In this document: positions 1 through 7,000 of the stretch, piece after piece | How positions within the stretch are numbered: position 1 is the first letter of the stretch | Layout: every line of letters starts with the position of its first letter | Assembly: GCA_003864535.1 (NCBI GenBank) | Contig: BHEQ01000022.1 | Span: forward strand, 1 to 14,140 | Length of the DNA: 14,140 nt | Direction of reading: 5' to 3' | Source: Gammaproteobacteria bacterium | GTDB taxonomy: Bacteria; Pseudomonadota; Gammaproteobacteria; Cardiobacteriales; Wohlfahrtiimonadaceae | Translations under genes and position numbers: made by a program | The notes under the pieces: model-generated | Database searches by the model: none | Told to the model about the DNA's origin: nothing | Seen by the model: only the letters and a program-made list of their open reading frames with translations

Positions 1-158
1 GGCTCGCGTTGTTTTAAAAAAAGTGTGAATAATGATGTTTTACCACAGCCATTTTTTCCAACTAAACCAACGCGATCCTTTGGATAAATAGTACAACTAA
101 TGTTTTCTATCAAAGGCTCAGGGCCGATACGCAAGGTAAGATTAATCAATTCAATCAT
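1..158 (-). CDS. yheS: ABC-F family ATP-binding protein, YheS-like (N-terminal fragment, cut by window edge)
   Basis: This reads leftward from an ATG at 156-158 and is still open at base 1, so only the first 52 residues are visible. They begin MIELINLTLRIG and hold a Walker A motif, GLVGKNGCGKTS, at about residues 35-46. The run VGLVGKNGCGK followed by T/S matches what I recall of E. coli YheS, where this motif lies at the same distance from the start. ABC-F proteins are soluble paired ATPases that act on the ribosome, not transporters; YheS is a housekeeping member thought to help stalled or slow translation. The second ATPase domain and the linker are outside the window, so Uup or another ABC-F paralogue cannot be excluded. 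The gene is divergent from pilG and shares the AT-rich gap at 159-442. Confidence 0.8.
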   Translation of the reverse strand, partial: MIELINLTLRIGPEPLIENISCTIYPKDRVGLVGKNGCGKTSLFTLFLKQRE

Positions 159-442
159 AATTATATTTAGACTCTTTTAAAAATTTTAAAGTATACCTTA
201 AAGAAAAATATTAGAAGCTTAAGAATGCAGATTTTTTTAAAAAGTACCCTTAACTTAGCTATAAAATAAATAATATTGTTTAAACTACATATTTAAAAAT
301 ATATATTATTTTATTTTAAATTAAATTTTGAGATTAAACTTTAATATTAAACTTTAATATTAAATTAATAGAATATCTTTCAAAAATAACAATAAAAGTG
401 TAAAGTAGGCTAATTATACAGTCTGTTAAGGGCAACTTATTT
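159..442. other. Divergent intergenic region between yheS and pilG
   Basis: This 284-bp, strongly AT-rich stretch has no credible coding sequence. It must hold the promoters for the leftward ABC-F gene and, probably, the rightward Pil-Chp cluster. Candidate -10 boxes are many because of the composition: TATACT on the minus strand at 190-195 and TATAAA at 260-265 on the plus strand. None has a convincing -35 partner at 16-18 bp, so I do not call a promoter. It also holds a tandem repeat at 333-369, listed separately. Confidence 0.6.
333..369. repeat. 13-nt tandem repeat of a near-palindrome upstream of pilG
   Basis: ATTAAACTTTAAT occurs at 333-345 and again, identically, at 346-358. A shortened third copy, ATTAAATTAAT, lies at 359-369. 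Each unit is an inverted repeat (ATTAAA, a central C, TTTAAT). The array ends 73 bp before the pilG start, a position compatible with operator sites, although slippage in AT-rich DNA would give the same picture. Confidence 0.75.
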
Positions 443-817
443 ATGACATTAGACAAGCATTTAAATATCCTATTGGTAGATGATAGTGCTACAGCAAGGG
501 TTAGCATAATCAGTTTGATAAAGGATCAAGATATTAATATTAATATCGCAGAAAATGGCATAGATGCAATTGCTCAAATCCAAGAACACAAACCAGATTT
601 AATTTTATTGGATATATCCATGCCAGTATGGGGTGGACTGTCTGTGCTTAGTGTGCTTAAGAATACCCCTCTAACGCAGCATATTCCTGTGATTATTTTA
701 TCTGCAAAAGATGGCTTACATGATAAGGCTGAGGTATTATTACTCGGTGCGAGTGACTTTATTTTAAAACCATGTAAAAAACACACTTTATTAGATGCAA
801 TTGCGCTATGTAGTTAA
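443..817 (+). CDS. pilG: PilG, single-domain response regulator of the Pil-Chp pilus chemosensory system
   Basis: This 124-residue CheY-like protein is a stand-alone receiver. In Pseudomonas, PilG receives phosphate from ChpA and acts on pilus extension and cAMP production. All canonical receiver residues are present: acidic pair D13-D14, phosphoacceptor D57 in LLLDISMP, switch serine S87 and the K109-P110 pair. The segment LSAKDGLHDKA around residues 86-96 closely resembles the LSSKDGLFDKA that I recall from Pseudomonas PilG, which with gene order supports the name over generic CheY. The start is the ATG at 443, with a possible Shine-Dalgarno AAGGG at 428-432 at slightly long spacing. It is the first gene of the cluster; an 88-bp AT-rich gap separates it from pilH. 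It is about ten residues shorter than the Pseudomonas protein as I remember it, mostly at the C-terminus. Confidence 0.87.
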   Translation: MTLDKHLNILLVDDSATARVSIISLIKDQDININIAENGIDAIAQIQEHKPDLILLDISMPVWGGLSVLSVLKNTPLTQHIPVIILSAKDGLHDKAEVLLLGASDFILKPCKKHTLLDAIALCS

Positions 818-905
818 GTCAATATAAAGAGACATATAAATATATATAAACAATTATATAAAAACATAATCAACCTTAAATAAATGTTTTACAGGAGAAC
901 TCAAT

Positions 906-1295
906 ATGGCGCTTATCTTAGTTGTTGATGATTCAGCCGCAGCGCGTAAAGCAATTACGAGCATTCTTGAAAGTGCAAATCACCGCGTGATTTCTGCAAG
1001 TTCTGGTCAAGAGGCTCTAGATATTGCACCAAAAATGCATCCAGATCTTATTATTATGGATGTTTTGATGGAAAGTATGAACGGCTTTGAGGCAACGCGG
1101 AGTCTTTCCTCTATTGAAGAAACTGCCAATATTCCCGTAATTATTGTTTCAGCAAGAGCAAGTGAAAGTGATAAAAAATGGGGAATGCGCCAAGGTGCAC
1201 GTGACTATATTGTTAAATCTCCTGATGAACGCGATCTTAAAAGAGATCTTAAAAAAGACCTTCTAATGAGTATACAAAAAATCTTAGAAGAATAA
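906..1295 (+). CDS. pilH: PilH, single-domain response regulator with atypical receiver features
   Basis: This 129-residue receiver has the acidic pair D8-D9, phosphoacceptor D52, switch residue S82 and lysine K104. The segment WGMRQGARDYIVK at 92-104 is close to the WGKRQGARDYLTK of Pseudomonas PilH as I recall it. In that species PilH is the second regulator of the pathway, linked to pilus retraction or to acting as a phosphate sink. A strong Shine-Dalgarno AGGAGA lies at 893-898, 7 bp before ATG. Oddities: the usual MP after the phosphoacceptor is ME (55-56), and the usual K-P near the C-terminus is K-S-P (104-106). The last helix also holds a repeat, DLKRDLKKDLL, encoded by a 12-nt tandem duplication. 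The reading frame is intact, so this is not an obvious pseudogene. Confidence 0.87.
   Translation: MALILVVDDSAAARKAITSILESANHRVISASSGQEALDIAPKMHPDLIIMDVLMESMNGFEATRSLSSIEETANIPVIIVSARASESDKKWGMRQGARDYIVKSPDERDLKRDLKKDLLMSIQKILEE
1233..1256 (+). repeat. 12-nt tandem duplication inside pilH
   Basis: GATCTTAAAAGA at 1233-1244 is followed by GATCTTAAAAAA at 1245-1256, and a decayed third copy begins GACCTT at 1257. The unit is a multiple of three, so the frame is kept and the protein gains repeated DLKR/DLKK units in its final helix. Confidence 0.8.
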
Positions 1296-1338
1296 ATATA
1301 ATAATTAGCATGTATTAGGTAAAAACAAAGGTAAAGTC

Positions 1339-1788
1339 ATGAAGGTAATTCGATTTAAGCTAAGTCAGTGGGATTTTATTACCCCAATTAACGAGATCCA
1401 AGAAATTGTACAAGGCTTAACATTATACCGTTTACCCTTAACCAAACCTTGGCTTTTAGGTGCTTGCCATCTCCGCGGCAATATTTTTCCTGTTACAGAT
1501 TTATTAACCTTTATTACTCTAAAAAAACGTATTGAAATGAAACAACATCTTTTACTCTTTAACCAAAATGATTGGCTTTTTGGTTTGGCTGTTTCTGATA
1601 TTAAAGGCATGATTGATATTGAAATTAATGATATTAATCAAACACCTGATTATCCTAAGGAATTAACTAGATTAAGCGGCTGTTTTGGAGGGATTACTCT
1701 TTATGAAAATGAAAGCCACTATCTTTTTCATCCTGAAAAATTAATCAATATCCCTGAATTTATGCTCTCTTTTGATGCCAACGCTTAG
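1339..1788 (+). CDS. pilI: PilI, CheW-like coupling protein
   Basis: This 149-residue soluble protein has a single CheW-like domain and would link the PilJ receptor to the ChpA kinase in a membrane-associated signalling array. The N-terminus has the family pattern of a first strand and a loop (FKLSQWDFITPINEIQEI at 6-23). The hallmark LRGNIFPVTDL follows at 45-55, the counterpart of the usual LRG-x-x-x-P-V-x-D-L. The start at 1339 has the Shine-Dalgarno AAAGG at 1327-1331. It sits 43 bp after pilH and 115 bp before pilJ, in the order G-H-I-J-chpA known for this system. It is somewhat shorter than the roughly 178-residue Pseudomonas PilI. A generic CheW is the alternative; gene order settles it. 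Confidence 0.87.
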   Translation: MKVIRFKLSQWDFITPINEIQEIVQGLTLYRLPLTKPWLLGACHLRGNIFPVTDLLTFITLKKRIEMKQHLLLFNQNDWLFGLAVSDIKGMIDIEINDINQTPDYPKELTRLSGCFGGITLYENESHYLFHPEKLINIPEFMLSFDANA

Positions 1789-1843
1789 ATAACTTAACTT
1801 ATTAAAATTATAATTTACTCAGAACGTTAACACACTAGCCCTG

Positions 1844-1873
1844 TATTACACTAAATTACATTAAACTACACTA
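1844..1873 (+). repeat. 10-nt degenerate tandem repeat upstream of pilJ
   Basis: Three consecutive 10-nt units, TATTACACTA, AATTACATTA and AACTACACTA, fill 1844-1873. They lie just upstream of the pilJ Shine-Dalgarno (AGGAGC at 1891-1896). No function is evident. Confidence 0.6.
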
Positions 1874-1903
1874 CATTTTATATTTATTTTAGGAGCATTT
1901 AAC

Positions 1904-3901
1904 ATGCGTTTGAACAAAAAAAGTACCGTAAGAAGAACAGTAGACGCTTTTATGATTATACTTTTATTTTTTATTTTTATTGCAGCTGGTGTCGGGGCTG
2001 CATATTTTTATGATGAATTTAATAATGCTCGCTCTTATAAAGAAAAAGAATTCACTAAAACTCAGCTTCTTATCTCTGATACACAAAATAAGATTCAAGA
2101 TTTATTTGAAGGAGACCCAACTGCGTATAAGTCCCTAAGTGATTATGAAGAGCTCGCTAAAAATAGCTTAGAATTTGTTGGCAATAGACCTTTTTATGCT
2201 AACTTGCAAGAATTTTATTCTCAATTGAAAGTTTTCAACAATACCGTTAAGCAAGAAAATATTACACGCCTCTTAAGCAATAAACAAAATTATGCAGAGC
2301 AATTTAAACAAATTAGAAACTTAAGTGTTGGTGAGGTTGATGCCCAAGGAGATGTATCTGTGGAAGGCTTACTCAGCCTTTCGGCGCTTACCAATATCCC
2401 CGAATCATTTAAACGTCTTGCTATTTTATCAGCTACTATGCCAGATAATTTAAATCTGTTATTTTATGGGAATAAACATGCTTTACTTACCTTTCAAAAT
2501 GAGATTCAAAATTTTAACAAACAAATATTGATAGTCAATGATGTAGTTAAGCCAAATGAAAATATAGAGTTAAGATTTGCTGGTGAAGTTCAAGTAAGAA
2601 ATATTCTTACACTTAGCGCCAACCTTACCGAACTTTATGATGATTCTAAAGCCCTTTCAGAAAGTTACATACAAAAAGATAATCTAATAAAAACTAGCCA
2701 TACACTTAGCTCAATACTAAAGCTCAAGCTTAAAAGTGGAACAATCAACGATGTTGATTCATTGGAAACACCTTTTGGAGATGTTAAGCCCTCTATCATT
2801 GAAATTCTTGCTGGAATTTCCTTGCTGGTTCTAGTATATGGCTTATTTAATATATTTAGATTTGGGCGTACAGGTGCTAAAATTGATCAAAAAATACTCG
2901 CCCAAAATGAGCGGAATGAAGAGTCTATTTTAGGACTCCTTGATGTAATGACTGATCTTGCTAGTGGCGATTTACGCGTTCAAGCTAAAGTTACTGATGA
3001 TATTACTGGCACAATTGCGGACTCATTTAACTATACGGTTGAAGAGCTCCGTGGCTTAGTTGGCACCGTAAAATCATCTTCAACCAAGGTAACCTCGGCA
3101 TTAATTAGTACCAGTGAAGTAACGGATAAACTAGCTGAGGCCTCATACGCCCAAGCGGTACAAATTAAAAATGCAAGTAATGTTATAGCGCAGATGAATC
3201 AGGCAATGATTGATGTTGCCTCACAAACATTAGCCTCAGCTGAAATTGCGCTTAACTCAACTGATGCAGCAAGATCAGGAGCTGAACGTGTACGCATGAC
3301 GATTGCGGGGATGGATCAAATTCGTGAGCATATTCAAGATACTTCAAAAAGGATAAAACTCCTTGGTGAATCATCTCAAGAAATTGGTGATATTGTTGAA
3401 TTAATTGATGATATTTCAGATCAAACCCATCTTCTTGGTCTAAATGCTTCAATTCAAGCATCCGCTGCTGGCGAAGCTGGGAAAGGTTTTGCGTTAGTTG
3501 CGGATCAAATCCAACGCCTTTCTGAGCGCACAGGGAATGCGACAAAAAGAGTTGAAGATCTAGTTAAAAAGATCCAATCTGATACGAATGAAGCGATTAC
3601 CGCGATGGAAAAAAGTACATCTGAAGTAGTTAATGGTGCAACTCTTGCCGAACGTGCTGGTGAGTCTTTAAATGAGATTGAATCAGTCTCAGTACGCTTA
3701 GCTACATTAATTAAAAATGTATCTTCAGCCTCAAGAGAAGTAGCTGACCTTGGTGAGCAAGCAAATAAGAACATGGAGACCATCCGTGAGCTCACAGAGC
3801 AAAATGTAGAAAGCACGGCAATCACGACACATTCTGTTGAGCAACTTAAAGAACTGGCATCTGAGTTACGTCAATCCGTATCAGGTTTTATCATTCCTTA
3901 A
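1904..3901 (+). CDS. pilJ: PilJ, methyl-accepting chemotaxis receptor of the pilus system
   Basis: This 665-residue inner-membrane receptor would sense a surface- or pilus-related signal and control ChpA through PilI. A first membrane helix spans about residues 14-36. A helical periplasmic region of some 260 residues (type IV pilus receptor sensor type) follows, then a second membrane helix at about 298-318. A HAMP-like segment follows at roughly 335-385 (LLDVMTDLASGDLRVQAKV), then a long cytoplasmic coiled coil. The hairpin tip around 509-540 contains LGLNASIQASAAGEAGKGF; the N-A-S-I-Q-A-S form, in place of the common N-A-A-I-E-A-A, is what I remember of PilJ proteins. The protein ends ELRQSVSGFIIP and has no terminal CheR-docking pentapeptide. 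The start has the best Shine-Dalgarno of the cluster, AGGAGC at 1891-1896. The 116-bp gap to chpA holds possible hairpins. pilK, which follows pilJ in Pseudomonas, is absent. Confidence 0.92.
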   Translation: MRLNKKSTVRRTVDAFMIILLFFIFIAAGVGAAYFYDEFNNARSYKEKEFTKTQLLISDTQNKIQDLFEGDPTAYKSLSDYEELAKNSLEFVGNRPFYANLQEFYSQLKVFNNTVKQENITRLLSNKQNYAEQFKQIRNLSVGEVDAQGDVSVEGLLSLSALTNIPESFKRLAILSATMPDNLNLLFYGNKHALLTFQNEIQNFNKQILIVNDVVKPNENIELRFAGEVQVRNILTLSANLTELYDDSKALSESYIQKDNLIKTSHTLSSILKLKLKSGTINDVDSLETPFGDVKPSIIEILAGISLLVLVYGLFNIFRFGRTGAKIDQKILAQNERNEESILGLLDVMTDLASGDLRVQAKVTDDITGTIADSFNYTVEELRGLVGTVKSSSTKVTSALISTSEVTDKLAEASYAQAVQIKNASNVIAQMNQAMIDVASQTLASAEIALNSTDAARSGAERVRMTIAGMDQIREHIQDTSKRIKLLGESSQEIGDIVELIDDISDQTHLLGLNASIQASAAGEAGKGFALVADQIQRLSERTGNATKRVEDLVKKIQSDTNEAITAMEKSTSEVVNGATLAERAGESLNEIESVSVRLATLIKNVSSASREVADLGEQANKNMETIRELTEQNVESTAITTHSVEQLKELASELRQSVSGFIIP

Positions 3902-3938
3902 TAGGAGCTTTTATTCGATTCTCGTTCAATAAGATACT

Positions 3939-4009
3939 GCAATCAATTATTAACTTAAAATGTTGATTGCTAAGTATATTAAATAAGAATCAACCTTATT
4001 AATTTGATT
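3939..4009 (+). promoter_or_regulatory. Possible competing hairpins in the leader of chpA
   Basis: The gap between pilJ and chpA has four copies of AATCAA in alternating orientation: 3941-3946, its complement TTGATT at 3963-3968, AATCAA at 3988-3993 and TTGATT at 4004-4009. Three mutually exclusive stems can form: GCAATCAA with TTGATTGC (8 bp, 16-nt loop), GTTGATT with AATCAAC (7 bp), and AATCAA with TTGATT (6 bp, 10-nt loop). The last ends 8 nt before the chpA ATG and abuts the only purine-rich segment (GGA at 4010-4012) that could serve as ribosome binding site. No U-tract follows, so this is not a terminator. A regulatory role is inference; stems of this size can occur by chance in AT-rich DNA. 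Confidence 0.35.
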
Positions 4010-4017
4010 GGATACTA

Positions 4018-7000
4018 ATGATGATAATAGAGAATATAAACAAATTACGTGTACAAATTTTAAGAAATATTTTAAAACTTGTGCAGGGAGATGTAAAAAA
4101 TCTCATAACTATAGATAATAAACAGCTTAATGATATACAACAAATTGATACAAAAGAAAATAAGCTTGTTTGGGCGTGTATTACTAAGTCGATATCTATA
4201 CTCTTTCCTGATAATCTTTCCAGCATAGAATCTATCCCTTTTTGGCAACAAATTGAAAGAGGCCTTAAAGGTCGCCAAAATACAAATAATTTTGCGCCAG
4301 AATTTATAAACTGGTTACAGCCCATATCATTATCATCATCAAGTTTTGCAAAAATAGAGATGGAGATACAAGCTGAGACAGCAGCGCGTATTATTGAGCC
4401 ACTTAATTACGCCCTACTTAATGAGCTTAGAGAACTATTTAAGTCAACTGATGTAGCCTATGAGCAGCAAAAAGAAATAAAAAACGAATACAACGAGTTG
4501 GTAGAGATTCACGCTAAGATTTTAAATACTTTTTTAGGGAATATTCAAGATTCTTTAACTGACTCATTGTATAATTTAAATAAAACCATCATAGCTGAGA
4601 ATAATCTAGCTGCTTTAGCTAAAATATCGTTGTTACTGATTTATATTTATGAAAATATTGACACCTGTAAAAATATACACGATGTAGATGATATTATTCA
4701 TAATATGCGAGGAGAAATAGTTTCTAGCTCAATATCTAGTTTTAAATCTCATTTATATGATATTTATACAAAAATTAACGATGCCTGTAGCACCAATAAA
4801 GAAATGGCACTTAAGGATAAAAAAAATCTATCTAGAGCAATACCTGCGCTTGATTTTCTAAAAATTGACTTTTATGATGCATTTATGGCGACAAATAAAT
4901 TGCTTTTAGATGACAGCACAAGTAATACCGAAAAAATACAAATTAGCTACTCAGCTCTAGCTACTAAAACTTTAACAACAGACTTGCTAAGCATCTGGTA
5001 TGAGCGCCTTAACTTAGACTTTGATGCAGAATGTGCCCGCCAATATCAACTAAATGCTGCGAACACTCGCGATGATGCCGCAAAATTAATTGAACCTGAA
5101 GCTTATGTGAGTACGCCAAAAAGTTATTTAATCCAAGGTAGATTGCCTATTGAGCTTGACTCTCTACCTGATTTTGACGAAAGCTTAATGCGGGAACTTA
5201 CTCAAATTTTTACTGAAGAGGCCTTAGAAAAACTAATTGAAATAAAATCTTCTCTAAGTAAGCTTGAGAAAAACATAAGCGATCTTACCGCGTTACAAAA
5301 TATACGTCGGGCATTTCACACCCTTAAAGGCAGTGGACGCATGTCGGGGATGATGCTTGTTGGTGAGATTGGCTGGCAGGTTGAGCGTGTCTTAAATGGT
5401 TGTGTTGATAATACTTATGTATTTAATCTGGCAATCTTATCACATGTTCAAAATGGTTATGATGCAATTGCGGCTTCTTTAGGTGGCTTAGATATTACGG
5501 AGGAATTATATCGCATTGCATTTCAAGCTAATTATCTTATTGAAAATAGAGGCAATATTGAAGATGAAACACCAGCTACCGAGCTTAAAAATACAATACC
5601 CAATTTTAATTTAATTTATGAGTTTCCAAGCAAACAGCCAACCATTCCACCTCAGCCAAGTTTAGACCCTAAGCTTGTTTTTGATCTTTTTGATACATTT
5701 TTAAAAGAAATTAGTCTAGAAATAAAAAGCATCCAAACTAATATTTCTTTATTACAAGAAAATATTAATAATAATGAGTTAACAATTAAGCTCCGCCGTC
5801 ATTTTCATACAATCAAAGGCAATAGTCGCATCCTTGGAGCTATGACCTTAGGTGAAATTGCCTGGAATACAGAGCGCGTCTTAAATAATATTTTAAACAA
5901 TGCAATGAGCATGACTCCAGATGTAATGGCATTCTTAGTTAAGTCATGTAATGTAATTATCGCAATAAGGCATGCTCTAGATAGCAAACGAGACATCTTG
6001 CATGAACAAGAATTAGGATTTTTGACATATGATGCCGATTATTTACTGGCAAGCAACGCGATACTTCACGCTGACTGCTTTAGCTTATCGGATAAATATT
6101 CAAATGTAATTAATTTAGAAGATGATTTAAAAGTACCACCTTTACCGCCATTAAATATAGAAAAAATGCTCTCAACTAAAGATATTTTTAGTATTGACTC
6201 TATAATTGCAAACCTAGATGAAGATGAAGGCATTGGCTTTAGTTATAATGAAAATATTGAATTAAACACGTTTGCGGATAAACCACTCAATTTAGCCCCA
6301 GAAATTCTTATTCCCATAAACTTAAACCCACCTGATATTTCTTTACTTATGGCAGAATTTGAGAAATGTAAAGCTGGCTCACATCGGAGTATGCGCGAGT
6401 TTGCACGAAGAATAAAGGCACTTCATGATTACTATATTTCTATAAATGCGCCTAAAATTGACATAGAGATAACAAACTCTCTTTATATTAATCTATCAAG
6501 ATTTAGAGCATATGGTTTAAGCCCAAATAAAGACTTACTAACACTTTGGGGAAAATCTCTAGAGATTTGTTTATCCCTAATAACTAAATCAGTAACTAAA
6601 TCAGATTTTACTGAGGCTGCTAAAACTGATTTAATCAGCCATTTAAATTTATTTGATCAATTCTCCGAGCAAATCTCATACACTAATTCACCTGATGCAG
6701 CCTTAATTATACCTGAGGTTGACAAGGAAATTCTTGCTGCATTTTTAGCTGAAGCCCGTGAAATTTTAGAAACGAATGATGATATCTTATTGAGTTGGAA
6801 GGCCGAATCTTATAATCCTAGCTCACAAAATATACCTGAAATCCGCCGCAATATGCACACGATTAAAGGCGGTGCGCGCATGGTTGAGCGTATGGATATC
6901 GGGCAAATTGCACATGCTCTAGAGTCATTACTAGAAGAGAAGCATATTAAACTTTTTGCCAATGACCTCCATCATTTTGAAATATTGCAGCGTGCGATGG

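Noticed and set aside
230..320. Plus-strand promoter built on TATAAA at 260-265 for pilG.
   Set aside because: No -35-like hexamer lies at an acceptable distance, and similar boxes occur all through this AT-rich gap.
906..1295. pilH as a decaying pseudogene.
   Set aside because: The frame, Shine-Dalgarno, acidic pair, phosphoacceptor D52 and K104 are all intact; unusual residues alone do not show loss of function.
3252..3825. Two minus-strand open frames of about 100 codons opposite pilJ.
   Set aside because: They lie antisense to the highly conserved receptor signalling domain and show no recognisable domain; they are shadow frames.
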